Source of the DNA: CAVTWH01 sp963738365
GTDB taxonomy: Bacteria > Actinomycetota > Actinomycetes > Mycobacteriales > Micromonosporaceae
NCBI GenBank assembly: GCA_963738365.1
Contig: CAVTWH010000007.1
Span: forward strand, 806,001-870,000
Direction of reading: 5' to 3'
Length of the DNA: 64,000 nt
Position numbers and translations under genes: made by a program. Below are positions 27,001-36,120 of this stretch, piece after piece (the stretch's first letter is position 1; every line of letters begins with the position of its first letter). The notes under the pieces were generated by a model. The model did no database searches. It was given only the letters and a program-made list of their open reading frames with translations, and was not told where the DNA came from.

Positions 27001-27738
27001 GTGGAGCGAACGCAGACGCGCACCTTCGGCGGCCCCCGGACCGCCGCCATCTGGGCCACGCTGCGCGCCGACCTGGTCGGACGCGGTGCCCTCACGGTGG
27101 TCGACGTGGGTGGCGGCACCGGCGGGTTCGCCGTGCCGCTGGCCGAGGCCGGGCACCGGGTCACCGTGGTGGACACCAGCCCGGACGCGCTCGCCGCGCT
27201 GACCAGGCGGGCGGCCGACGCCGGCGTGGCCGACCGGGTCAGCGCCGTGCAGGGCGACGCCGACCAGCTCGCCGACCTCATCCCGGACGGCTCCGCCGAT
27301 CTGGTGCTCTGCCACAGCCTGCTGGAGGTCGTGGACGACCCGGCCCAGGTGGCCGGCGCGCTGGCCGCGGCGCTGCGCCCGGGCGGGGCCGCCAGCGTGG
27401 TGGTCGCCAACCGGGCCGCCGCCGTGCTGTCCCGGGCGCTGGGCGGCCACCTGGCCGCCGCCGCCGAGCTGGTGGGCGACCCGGACGGCCGCGCCGGGGC
27501 CGGCGACAAGCTGCGCCGCCGCTTCGACTCGGCCGGCGCCACCGCGCTGCTCACCGCCGCGGGCCTACCGCCCGAGCGGATCCACGGGGTACGCGTGCTC
27601 GCCGACCTGGTGCCCGGGGCGGTCGCCGACGGCGACCCGGCCGCGCTGCAAGCGCTGGAGCTGGCCCTGGCCGACGCCCCGCCGTACCGGGACATCGCCA
27701 CTCAGCTGCACCTCTACTGCCGCAAGACCACCGGGTGA
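27001..27738 (+). CDS. Class I SAM-dependent methyltransferase
   Basis: A 245-residue Rossmann-fold methyltransferase. Motif I VVDVGGGTGGFAVPLAEAG (about 32-50), motif II acidic VTVVDTSPDAL, motif III GDADQLADLI, and motif IV-like ADLVLCHSLLEVV (UbiE/Methyltransf_11 type). The substrate is unknown. It starts with GTG and overlaps the following phosphatase-like gene (GTGA), so the two are likely co-translated. Confidence 0.85.
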   Translation: MERTQTRTFGGPRTAAIWATLRADLVGRGALTVVDVGGGTGGFAVPLAEAGHRVTVVDTSPDALAALTRRAADAGVADRVSAVQGDADQLADLIPDGSADLVLCHSLLEVVDDPAQVAGALAAALRPGGAASVVVANRAAAVLSRALGGHLAAAAELVGDPDGRAGAGDKLRRRFDSAGATALLTAAGLPPERIHGVRVLADLVPGAVADGDPAALQALELALADAPPYRDIATQLHLYCRKTTG

Positions 27739-28889
27739 GCGCTGCCCCGGTCGCCCCCCGCTACGGCGCCGGCAGCATCGCCGACATCCTGCCCGGCGTG
27801 CTGTCCGCCCTCGGCGTCCCGGACGCCCCGGACGTGCTGGGCCTGCGCGCCGCCCTGGCCGGCGTACGCCGGGTAGGCCTGCTGCTCCTGGACGGCCTCG
27901 GCTGGTACCAGCTGCCCGCCGCCGCCCAGGTGGCGCCGGTCTTCGCCGACGTCCTGGCCGGCCGGCTCGGCCAACTCACCGAGCTGACCTGCGGCTTCCC
28001 GTCGACCACCCCGACCAGCCTGGTGTCCCTGGCCACCGGCGCCCCGCCCGGGGCGCACGGCATCCTCGGCTTCACCGTCAACGTCCCCGGCACCCCCGAC
28101 GTGCTCACCCACATCCGCTGGCTGGACGAACCGGACCCGCGCAGCTGGCAGCCGCTGCCCACCGGGTACGCCCGGGCCAGCGCGGCCGGCGTGCACGGCA
28201 GCGCCGTGATGCCCGCCGAGTTCTTCCCCGGCGGCCTGACCACCGCCGCCTACGGCGGCGCCGAGCTGGTCGCCGGGGAGCAGGTCGACGAGGTGGCCGA
28301 CGGCATGCTGCGCCAACTGCGCGCCCCCGCGCCGAACCTGGTCTTCGGCTACTACGGCCGGGTGGACAGCGAGGGACACCTGCACGGCGTGGGCTCGGCC
28401 CCCTGGCAGGACGCGGTACGCGCCGCCGACCGGCTGGTCGCCCGGGTGCTCGACGGCCTCCCCGCGGACGCCGCCCTGCTGGTCACCGCCGACCACGGGC
28501 AGCTGGACATCCCGGCCGGGCACCGCTTCGACCTCGACGCCGACCCCCGCCTGGCGGCCGGGGTCCGGGTGGTGGCCGGCGAGCCCCGGGTGCGCTACCT
28601 GCACACCGAGCCGGGCGCCCGGGACGACGTGCTGGCCGCCTGGCGGGCGGTGCTCGGCCCGGCCGCCTGGGTGGTACCCCGCGCCGAGGCGGTGGCCGCC
28701 GGCTGGTTCGGCCCGGTACCCGAGGCGCACCTGCGCCGCATCGGCGACGTGGTGGCGGTGTGCCACGACGACTACGCCGTGCTCGCCACCGCCCACGAGC
28801 CGCCGCTGGTGGCCAGCCTGCTGGCGTTCCACGGCTCGTGGACGCCGCCGGAGATGACCATTCCGCTGATGCTGCTGCGCCGGGGCTGA
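27735..28889 (+). CDS. Alkaline-phosphatase-superfamily phosphodiesterase (nucleotide pyrophosphatase-like)
   Basis: A 384-residue metal-dependent hydrolase. Metal and nucleophile motifs of the superfamily: LLLLDGLGWYQL (first Asp), FPSTTPTSLVSLATGAPPG (nucleophile Thr), GYYGRVDSEGHLHGVGS (Asp/His metal ligands), and TADHGQLDIP (Asp-His). The final His lies in the region AFHGSW. No signal peptide, so probably cytoplasmic. The substrate is unknown. Translationally coupled to the methyltransferase. Confidence 0.8.
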   Translation: MSAAPVAPRYGAGSIADILPGVLSALGVPDAPDVLGLRAALAGVRRVGLLLLDGLGWYQLPAAAQVAPVFADVLAGRLGQLTELTCGFPSTTPTSLVSLATGAPPGAHGILGFTVNVPGTPDVLTHIRWLDEPDPRSWQPLPTGYARASAAGVHGSAVMPAEFFPGGLTTAAYGGAELVAGEQVDEVADGMLRQLRAPAPNLVFGYYGRVDSEGHLHGVGSAPWQDAVRAADRLVARVLDGLPADAALLVTADHGQLDIPAGHRFDLDADPRLAAGVRVVAGEPRVRYLHTEPGARDDVLAAWRAVLGPAAWVVPRAEAVAAGWFGPVPEAHLRRIGDVVAVCHDDYAVLATAHEPPLVASLLAFHGSWTPPEMTIPLMLLRRG

Positions 28890-28946
28890 CGCCGATCCGC
28901 CCCCGGCGCCGGCCTCGGCGTGGGCGCCGCTGTCGGTGGTGGGCGC

Positions 28947-28952
28947 TAGCCT
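28947..28952 (+). promoter_or_regulatory. -10 element (TAGCCT) of dinB, leaderless type
   Basis: TAGCCT, 6 nt (GCCAGC), GTG 28959. No LexA-like palindrome was found in the 69 nt upstream of dinB. Confidence 0.45.
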
Positions 28953-28958
28953 GCCAGC

Positions 28959-30257
28959 GTGGGGCGTAGTCAGCAGGTGCCGCGGGGCGGCGTGGCCGGG
29001 TTCGGGGCCGACGCCGACGACTCCGGCTGCCCGATCCTGCACATCGACATGGACGCCTTCTTCTGCTCGGTGGAGGTCCGCCGCCGCCCCGAGCTGCGCG
29101 GCCGGCCGGTGATCGTGGGCGGCATCGGGCCGCGCGGCGTGGTCAGCTCGGCCAGCTACGAAGCCCGCACGTTCGGGGTGCGCAGCGCCATGCCGAGCAC
29201 GCGGGCCCGCCGGCTGTGCCCCCGGGCGGTCTTCCTGCCACCCGACTTCACCGAGTACACCGCCGCCTCGCGCGCCGTCATGAAGGTGTTCCGCGAGGTC
29301 ACGCCGCTGGTCGAGCCGCTGTCGATGGACGAGGCGTTCCTCGACGTCGCCGGGGCCCGCCGGCTGCTCGGTCCCTCGGCCGGCATCGCCGCGCTGATCC
29401 GCCGCCGCATCTCCGCCGAGCTGCGGCTCACCTGCTCGGTCGGGGTGGCACCGACGAAGTTCCTGGCCAAGCTGGCATCCACCCGGGCCAAGCCGGACGG
29501 CCTGCTGGTGGTCCCGGCCGAGCGGGTGCTGGAGTTCCTGCATCCGCTGCCGGTGGCGGCGCTGTGGGGGGTCGGCGAGCGCAGCGCGGAGATCCTGCAG
29601 CGGCTCGGCCTGCGGACCGTCGGCGACCTCGCGCAGGCCCCGGTCGGGCTGCTGCGCTCCGGTCTCGGCGTGGCCGCCGCCGAGCACCTGCACGAGCTGG
29701 CCTGGGGCCGGGATCCGCGGCCGGTGGAGCCGACCCAGGTGGAGAAGTCGATCGGCGCGGAGACCACCTTCGACACCGACGTCGCCGACCCGGCGCAGAT
29801 CCGCCCCGTGCTGCTGGCCCTGGCCGCCAAGGCGACCGGCCGGCTGCGCGCGGGTGGCCTGGTCGGACGCACCGTTTCGATCAAGGTGCGGTTCGCGGAC
29901 TTCCGGACCGTGAGCCGGTCCCGGACGCTGTCCAACCCGACCGACGTGACGAAGGAGGTCTTCGAGACCGCCTGGGCGTTGTTCGATGCTTTGCGACCCG
30001 GTGACCGGATTCGCCTGGTCGGGGTGCGTATCGAAGGGCTGCTCGACGGCTCTGCCGCGCCCCGGCAGCCCAGTCTCGGCGCCCGGGACCACGGCTGGCG
30101 GGAGGCGGAGCGGGCAGCCGATGCGGCGGTGGCCAGATTCGGCGCCTCGGCGGTCGTCCCGGCCAGTCTTCTCGCAGGTGAACGCCCAGCTGACGGGGCG
30201 TGGTCAGGTGGTGTCGGCCCGTGGCAGCCGCCGCGCGGCGAAAATCCCGAGAGCTGA
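28959..30257 (+). CDS. dinB: DNA polymerase IV (Y family)
   Basis: A 432-residue translesion polymerase. Catalytic acids are in HIDMDAFFCSVE (about residues 28-39) and LSMDEAFLDVAG. Other family parts: SYEARTFGVRSAMP (steric region), CSVGVAPTKFLAKLAS, and the little-finger domain KSIGAETTFDTDVADPAQIR...KVRFADFRTVSRSRTL. The usual C-terminal clamp-binding QL(S/T)LF is not obvious; RQPSLG at about 366 is the best candidate. An N-terminal extension of about 25 residues precedes the catalytic core. No SOS box, so expression may be constitutive. Confidence 0.92.
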   Translation: MGRSQQVPRGGVAGFGADADDSGCPILHIDMDAFFCSVEVRRRPELRGRPVIVGGIGPRGVVSSASYEARTFGVRSAMPSTRARRLCPRAVFLPPDFTEYTAASRAVMKVFREVTPLVEPLSMDEAFLDVAGARRLLGPSAGIAALIRRRISAELRLTCSVGVAPTKFLAKLASTRAKPDGLLVVPAERVLEFLHPLPVAALWGVGERSAEILQRLGLRTVGDLAQAPVGLLRSGLGVAAAEHLHELAWGRDPRPVEPTQVEKSIGAETTFDTDVADPAQIRPVLLALAAKATGRLRAGGLVGRTVSIKVRFADFRTVSRSRTLSNPTDVTKEVFETAWALFDALRPGDRIRLVGVRIEGLLDGSAAPRQPSLGARDHGWREAERAADAAVARFGASAVVPASLLAGERPADGAWSGGVGPWQPPRGENPES

Positions 30258-30306
30258 TCGTCGTCCGGCTTTCCGACGCGCTTACCCGCTCGTAGACTTG
30301 CTCCTA

Positions 30307-30325
30307 AGCAGTCGCCCTGACTGCT
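30307..30325 (+). repeat. Inverted repeat upstream of the DUF3040 gene
   Basis: AGCAGTC-GCCCT-GACTGCT, 7-bp perfect arms. A TAGACT hexamer (30293-30298) and a TACGGT hexamer (30325-30330) flank it, so it may be an operator or a leader hairpin of the DUF3040 gene. Confidence 0.4.
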
Positions 30326-30384
30326 ACGGTCTGCCGACCCGTCTCACACCCTTGGGCCGGCATTGACGACCGGGGAGGAGTGCC

Positions 30385-30768
30385 GTGCCGCTCTCGGAGC
30401 ATGAGCAGCGGCTGTTCGAGCAGATCGAACGGTCGCTAGCCGAGGACCCCAAGTTCGCCTCGGCGGTGCGTGCCACCGATCCACGTCTGCACGCCCGACG
30501 CCGGCTGGTCATAGCGGTCGTTCTCGTCGTCGCTGGTCTGGCTCTGGTGGTCTTCGGGGTGAGTACCCAACCGCTGGTCAGTGTCGCGGGCTTCATCATC
30601 ATGCTGTCCGCCGCCGCCTTCGGGCTCACCGCCATCCTGCGCAGCCGCAACGCGGAGCTGCGTGCAGTCGACGGTACCGCCACCCGGACCACCCGGCGCG
30701 GCGGCCGCGGCTCGCTGATCGACCGCCTGGAAGAGCGCTGGCGCCAGCGTCCGGAAGGCGACCGCTGA
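30385..30768 (+). CDS. DUF3040-domain small membrane protein
   Basis: A 127-residue actinobacterial DUF3040 protein. It has the hallmark start (MPLSEHEQRLFEQIERSLAE), a basic patch, two transmembrane helices (about 40-60 and 66-84) and a basic C-terminal tail. GTG 30385 follows GGGGAGGAGTG, a strong Shine-Dalgarno. The function is unknown; the family is widely conserved in actinomycetes, often near division genes. The coding end overlaps a perfect 9-bp hairpin. Confidence 0.85.
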   Translation: MPLSEHEQRLFEQIERSLAEDPKFASAVRATDPRLHARRRLVIAVVLVVAGLALVVFGVSTQPLVSVAGFIIMLSAAAFGLTAILRSRNAELRAVDGTATRTTRRGGRGSLIDRLEERWRQRPEGDR

Positions 30769-30779
30769 CCAGCGGTCGC
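30758..30779. terminator. Hairpin overlapping the DUF3040 stop, between convergent genes
   Basis: GCGACCGCT-GACC-AGCGGTCGC, 9-bp perfect stem with a 4-nt loop that contains part of the stop codon. No T tract follows. It sits between the DUF3040 gene and the convergent transglutaminase gene and could act as a bidirectional terminator. CCGG(G)CTACCGG direct repeats follow up to 30820. Confidence 0.45.
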
Positions 30780-30820
30780 TGATCCTCCGGGCAACCGTCC
30801 TCCGGCTACCGGCGTCCGGG

Positions 30821-33286
30821 CTACCGGGACCGGCCGGCGAACAGTCGGCGTGGGCTCAACGCGCTGGTCAGTAGCTCTGTCGCCCGCCCGGCGCCGGTGT
30901 TGACCGCAACCAGGGCGGTACCGGCCCGGCCACGCCAGCGGCCCAGGACCGACCGGGGGAACAGGGCGGCACTGGTCCGGGTCCGCCAGGAGACCCCACG
31001 GCGAAGGACTTTGCGCAGCTCACGGACCGGTCCGGAGAGGTCGGCGCCGACCAGCGGGGTACGCGCGTAGCGGGCCCGCTCCTCTGCCCGGGCCACCAGG
31101 ACCGTCCCTGCCTCGGCGGCGCCGGTCAGCCGCAGCCGGTCGACGACCTGACCGGCCGTGGTCCGCGGAGTCGCCGCCGGGTCCACCGGGATGCGGAAGT
31201 CGACCAGCGTGTCCACCAATTCGTCCCAGGCCTGGTGCGCGACCAGCCGCGCGGCGTCACTGTCCGGGTCGTCCACGCCCAGCACCCACATCCCGCCGTC
31301 GGCGGTCACGTCCGGCGCCGGATGGCCGCGTGGCGTGGCGGCGGCCGGCAGCCGGCGGCGGCGTACCGCGGCCCGGCGCAGGGCGGGCGCGCCGAGCAGG
31401 GCCAACACCAGTACGGCGCCGCCCGCGACCAGCCACGGCCAGCGGCTGGGCTGGGGCTTCAGCGGGGCGCCGGTGCTGTCCACGCCCTCCTGCCCGAAGT
31501 CCGGGTTACGGGTCGGCGCGGCGCCGTTCGGCCCCGGCGACGAGCCGGCGCCCGGGTTGGTGGCGCCCGGGCCGGTGCTCTGCTGGGCCTGCGGCTGGTT
31601 GACGTCCGGCGCCCAGTTGGTCGGCGCCGAGCCGCTGACGTGCGAGGCCGGGGTGGCGTCGAAGGGTACCCAGCCGTAGCCGGCGAAGTAGACCTCGGTC
31701 CAGGCGTGCAGGTTGAGGTTGGTCAGCGTGTAGGTCTGCCCGGAGCGGGAGTTGCCCCGGGTGAAGCCGAACGCCACCCGGGCCGGCAGGTGCGCCTGCC
31801 GGACCAGCCAGGCCAGCGCCGCGGCGTACTGCTCGCAGTAGCCGGTCTTGCCGTTGATGAAGTCCAGGATCTCACTGCCACTGGTGCCGGCCCGGGTGGA
31901 CAGGGCGTAGGCGAAGCCGTTGTCGGCGGAGAAGAAGTCGTAGAGCGCCCGGACCTTGTCGTATTCGGTGGTCTTGCCCGCGGTCAGCTGGTCGACCAGG
32001 TCGACGATCTTGGCGACCGGCGGCACGCTGCTGTACTGCTGCACCATGGGGTCGTCGCCGGGCAGCTCCGGCGCCGCGCGCAGGGCGTCCGCCGAGAAGG
32101 TGGTGTGCACGTAGTCGAAGGTGTACTTCTTGTTCTTCGACGAGCTGCGGGTCGTGTAGACCAGCTGCCCGACCGGGTCGTACGCCCACTTGCCGTCCAG
32201 CTTCTGCGCCTTGGTGAGCTGGGTGAAGATCGGCAGCAGCCCCATGTCCAGGTTCACGATGTCGACCGAGGCGTGGTAGGAGTGCTGGGTGACCCCGTTG
32301 CCGGTGATCGTGGCGTCCGGCAGGCCACCGCTGACCGACTGGCCGCCCCGGGTCACGTGGTTGCGGAACCCGTTGGCGTTGACCTGGTCGGCCACCCCGA
32401 AGCGCAGGTAGTAGGGCTCCGGGTCGTTGGTGGTGACCTTGGCCATCACGAACGACTGCTTCAGGTTGAGCTGGCCGGCGAGCTGCGCGAACAGGCTCAC
32501 CGAGCTGCCCGAACCGCCGCCGCCCACGCCTCCGTCGCCGGCCCCGCCGGTGCCGAACCGGTCCAGCAGGCCGCCGGTCATGCCCGGCACGGCAAGCGGC
32601 AGCAGCACGGCCGCCAGCACCCCGACGACGGCCAGCCGGCGCCCGGCGGCGGCCAGCGGGGACGGCTCCCAGGCGTCGACGTCGCGGCCGTCGCCGGTGA
32701 ACCGCCGGCCGAACCGGCGCACCCGCTCCACGTTGTCGGCGGCCAGCAGCCACAGGTAGCCGGCCGCGGCGATCACGAAGGTGAGGAAGCCGACGCTGTC
32801 GGCGTGCACCATCACCGGGATCGAGTAGAGCGGCAGCATGGCCATCCCGGCCAGCGCCGGCCGGCGCAGCCCGACCACACACAGGTCGACCACGACCGCC
32901 ACCACGCCCACCCCGGCGGTGGCGAAGAACAGCAGGCCCTGCCGGTCGGGTACGGGTACCGCCAGGTCACGTACGTCCTGGCCGGCCGAGTTGGCCAGCT
33001 CCGCCCAGTGCCGCAGCGTCGCCGCCGTGGGTACCGTCCCGAACAGCGCCGTACCGCCGCCGAAGAACCAGGTCACCACCACGGTCAGCGCCGCGAGCAT
33101 GGCCAGCGCCTGCCCCCACACCGGGGTACGCAGCTGTCGGGCCAGCATCGCGGCGCCCACCACCGCGGCCACCGCGAAGATCACGTCGATCAGCCAGGTC
33201 CACTTGTCGAACACCGTCGCCAGCGGCGCCGTGGCCAGCAGCGTCACCGCCCCGGCGATCAGGCTCATCCGGTGCCGGGGGCTCAT
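30821..33286 (-). CDS. TgpA-like transglutaminase-domain membrane protein (DUF3488)
   Basis: An 821-residue protein. The N-terminal third is a DUF3488 membrane region with about five or six helices before a long extracytoplasmic part. The transglutaminase core has a complete triad: Cys in GKTGYCEQYAAALAWLVR, His in LNLHAWTEVYFAGYGWV, and Asp in PFDATP. A Pro/Gly linker, another helix (WLVAGGAVLVLALLGAPAL) and a C-terminal DUF4129-like cytosolic domain follow. It forms an operon with MoxR and DUF58 genes; the ATG overlaps the DUF58 stop (ATGA). The function is unproven, probably processing or crosslinking of an envelope protein. Confidence 0.85.
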   Translation of the reverse strand: MSPRHRMSLIAGAVTLLATAPLATVFDKWTWLIDVIFAVAAVVGAAMLARQLRTPVWGQALAMLAALTVVVTWFFGGGTALFGTVPTAATLRHWAELANSAGQDVRDLAVPVPDRQGLLFFATAGVGVVAVVVDLCVVGLRRPALAGMAMLPLYSIPVMVHADSVGFLTFVIAAAGYLWLLAADNVERVRRFGRRFTGDGRDVDAWEPSPLAAAGRRLAVVGVLAAVLLPLAVPGMTGGLLDRFGTGGAGDGGVGGGGSGSSVSLFAQLAGQLNLKQSFVMAKVTTNDPEPYYLRFGVADQVNANGFRNHVTRGGQSVSGGLPDATITGNGVTQHSYHASVDIVNLDMGLLPIFTQLTKAQKLDGKWAYDPVGQLVYTTRSSSKNKKYTFDYVHTTFSADALRAAPELPGDDPMVQQYSSVPPVAKIVDLVDQLTAGKTTEYDKVRALYDFFSADNGFAYALSTRAGTSGSEILDFINGKTGYCEQYAAALAWLVRQAHLPARVAFGFTRGNSRSGQTYTLTNLNLHAWTEVYFAGYGWVPFDATPASHVSGSAPTNWAPDVNQPQAQQSTGPGATNPGAGSSPGPNGAAPTRNPDFGQEGVDSTGAPLKPQPSRWPWLVAGGAVLVLALLGAPALRRAAVRRRRLPAAATPRGHPAPDVTADGGMWVLGVDDPDSDAARLVAHQAWDELVDTLVDFRIPVDPAATPRTTAGQVVDRLRLTGAAEAGTVLVARAEERARYARTPLVGADLSGPVRELRKVLRRGVSWRTRTSAALFPRSVLGRWRGRAGTALVAVNTGAGRATELLTSALSPRRLFAGRSR

Positions 33287-34587
33287 CGGGTACCCGCGCT
33301 CATGCTCACCGTCTCCGCCATCGCGGCCCGCCGGGCGAAGCCCTGGCTGCCCTTGCCCGCCTGCGGCCAGAGCGCGACCAGCCGGTCGCCGTGCCGCACG
33401 CTGCTCACCCGCCAGCCACCACGCAGCATGGCCAGCGCCGCGGCGCCGTGCGCCTGCTCGGCCTCCTCCCGCGCCGGCTCCGGCAGGTGCAGCCAGGAGG
33501 AGCTGTCCACGAGCATGCCCACGCAGGTGGCGTTGTTGGCGCGCAGCGCCCCGAGCAGCTCCGCCTCGGCCGTGCTGAGCGTGCCGAACACCCCGATCAC
33601 CAGCCCGCCGTCGGTGCGGTGGCGCACCCGGTCGACCAGGCTGGCCAGGTCGGTACGCGGGTCGGCGCGCACCTCGGCCAGGTAGTCCAGCAGGATGCCG
33701 TCGCCGTCGATCTCGGCGGCGTCCACGTCGATCCCGCTGCCGGTGACCATCCGCAGCTTGTACCCGTGCTGGCGCAGGTGCACGGCGATGCTGGCGATCG
33801 CCGAGACGGCCCACTCGAAGCTGGCCGTCGGCCCCTCGCCCCGGTGCCCGGCCGCCCGGGTGTCCAGCACCAGCGTGGCCTTGCTCTCCCAGGGCTGCTC
33901 CTCGCGGCGCACCATCAGCTCGCCGGTGCGCGCGGTCGAGCGCCAGTGCACGCGGCGCAGGTCGTCGCCGTGCCGGTACTCGCGGGTGGCCGCGTCGTCC
34001 TCGCCGTGCACCGCCACCGAGCGGGCCCGCGAGTCGCCGGAGCCGGCATACTCGCCGGTCATCCGCACCGACGGCAGCGGGTGCACCACGGGCGTGACGG
34101 TCAGGTGGTCGACGGAGGGGAACGAGCGGGTCAGCTCGCACAGCCCGAACGGGTCGGTCAGGCGGACCACCAGCGGGCCGACCTCGTACCGGCCGCGCAC
34201 CTCGGCGCGCACCGTGTACGCCACCGAGCTGGCCTGGTGCCGGGCGAGCCGCTCCAGCACCAGCCGGGGGCGGCTGCCCAGGGCGTAGGGCAGCCGGTCC
34301 TCCAGTAGCAGGGTGCCGGTCGGCAGCCCGGAGAGGTTCTGCAGGCGCAGCACCACCCGGGCGCTGGCGCCCACCTGGGTACGGTGCGGCTGCAGGCTGC
34401 GGGTGCAGGCCAGCCGGTAGCGGGAGCGGCCCACATAGGAGGCGGCCAGCAGCGGCAGGGCGGCGAGCAGGATGGCCAGCCGGAGCAGGTCCTTCTCGCC
34501 GAGCACCACCGCCACCACGGCGACCGCGGCCGCCGCGGCCAGGAAGGACTTGCCCCGGGTGGTGAGACCGCGCAGCCCTTCACGCAT
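33283..34587 (-). CDS. DUF58-domain membrane protein (MoxR-associated)
   Basis: A 434-residue protein. Two N-terminal transmembrane helices (about 14-50) are followed by a beta-rich segment, then the DUF58 motif EYRHGDDLRRVHWRSTARTGELMVRREE (about 205-230) and a VWA-like domain starting TLVLDTRAAG. Such proteins accompany MoxR ATPases and transglutaminase proteins in a conserved three-gene module. It lies 2 nt downstream of moxR. Confidence 0.87.
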   Translation of the reverse strand: MREGLRGLTTRGKSFLAAAAAVAVVAVVLGEKDLLRLAILLAALPLLAASYVGRSRYRLACTRSLQPHRTQVGASARVVLRLQNLSGLPTGTLLLEDRLPYALGSRPRLVLERLARHQASSVAYTVRAEVRGRYEVGPLVVRLTDPFGLCELTRSFPSVDHLTVTPVVHPLPSVRMTGEYAGSGDSRARSVAVHGEDDAATREYRHGDDLRRVHWRSTARTGELMVRREEQPWESKATLVLDTRAAGHRGEGPTASFEWAVSAIASIAVHLRQHGYKLRMVTGSGIDVDAAEIDGDGILLDYLAEVRADPRTDLASLVDRVRHRTDGGLVIGVFGTLSTAEAELLGALRANNATCVGMLVDSSSWLHLPEPAREEAEQAHGAAALAMLRGGWRVSSVRHGDRLVALWPQAGKGSQGFARRAAMAETVSMSAGTR

Positions 34588-34589
34588 CG

Positions 34590-35657
<1,068 letters not shown>

Positions 35658-35751
35658 GGGCTCCTCCTCGTTCCAACCGTTCGCGCGGTGCCGCGGCGCG
35701 TCGGGTGCGGCGGAGCGGGTACGCCGCCGTTATGGACCTACGTTTTACCCA

Positions 35752-35769
35752 CCGATCGGGTTCGATCGG
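35752..35769. repeat. Inverted repeat between moxR and leuS (1)
   Basis: CCGATCG-GGTT-CGATCGG, 7-bp perfect arms, about 95 bp upstream of moxR in the divergent region. Possible operator; the regulator is unknown. Confidence 0.4.
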
Positions 35770-35851
35770 CGGGCCACTCGTATTCTCTCAGGCTAGTCGG
35801 CCTTTCGCGCCCCGCCGAGTAGGACGTTTGGTACAGGAAACCGGAGTGGTC

Positions 35852-35877
35852 GGCCGGTTGTTTGTACCGAACCGGCC
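35852..35877. repeat. Inverted repeat between moxR and leuS (2)
   Basis: GGCCGGTT (35852-35859) and AACCGGCC (35870-35877) with a 10-nt spacer. The surrounding 35800-35885 is AT-richer than average and contains TTGGTACA and TTTGTACC as a second, weaker symmetry. Either a dimeric regulator site or a hairpin. Confidence 0.4.
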
Positions 35878-35972
35878 AAATTTGGACGCGGGATGCAACG
35901 GAACTGGCCCGCCGCAGGTCGGCCGGGGCCGCCCGCGGTAATACCGAGCGGTACCGGCCGGCCCACCGGGGG

Positions 35973-35978
35973 TACACT
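35973..35978 (+). promoter_or_regulatory. -10 element (TACACT) of the leuS leader
   Basis: TACACT ends 7 nt before the ATG of the leader peptide (35986), so the transcript would be leaderless at that peptide. No good -35 hexamer was found at 16-18 nt. Confidence 0.5.
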
Positions 35979-35985
35979 GCGGGGC

Positions 35986-36024
35986 ATGAACCGGGCGCTG
36001 CGGCTTCTTAGCGGGCCGTGCTGA
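35986..36024 (+). CDS. Putative leuS leader peptide (12 aa, Leu-rich)
   Basis: ATG to TGA encodes MNRALRLLSGPC. Three of 12 codons are Leu, grouped as CTG CGG CTT CTT; CTT is very rare in this GC-rich genome. It begins 7 nt after the -10 and ends inside the left arm of the attenuator stem. Ribosome stalling on scarce Leu-tRNA would control leuS by attenuation. There is no direct proof of translation. Confidence 0.6.
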   Translation: MNRALRLLSGPC

Positions 36025-36050
36025 CGCGAACCAGATCGCGACAGTACGGC
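36015..36050 (+). promoter_or_regulatory. leuS attenuator stem 1:2 (with alternative pairing)
   Basis: GCCGTGCTG (36015-36023) pairs with CAGTACGGC (36042-36050) over 9 positions including one G-T. CGCGA (36025-36029) pairs with TCGCG (36036-36040) within. TCGCG can instead pair with CGCGA (36062-36066) in the terminator, giving a candidate antiterminator. The left arm includes the leader-peptide stop, so ribosome position would decide the fold. Confidence 0.5.
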
Positions 36051-36052
36051 GA

Positions 36053-36076
36053 CCCCTCCTGCGCGAGGGGTTTTTT
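36053..36076 (+). terminator. Intrinsic terminator of the leuS attenuator
   Basis: CCCCTC (36053-36058), 6-nt loop, GAGGGG (36065-36070), followed by TTTTTT (36071-36076). It is the only hairpin with a real T tract in the window and lies 45 nt upstream of the leuS ATG, so it must be read through for leuS expression. Confidence 0.8.
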
Positions 36077-36120
36077 CATGCCCGAAGCAGACGCACACGT
36101 CCGAGACTGAGGTGGAGACA

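Noticed and set aside
27714..30092. 792-codon open frame antisense to the phosphatase-like gene and dinB
   Set aside because: Spans two unrelated sense genes and shows no domain.
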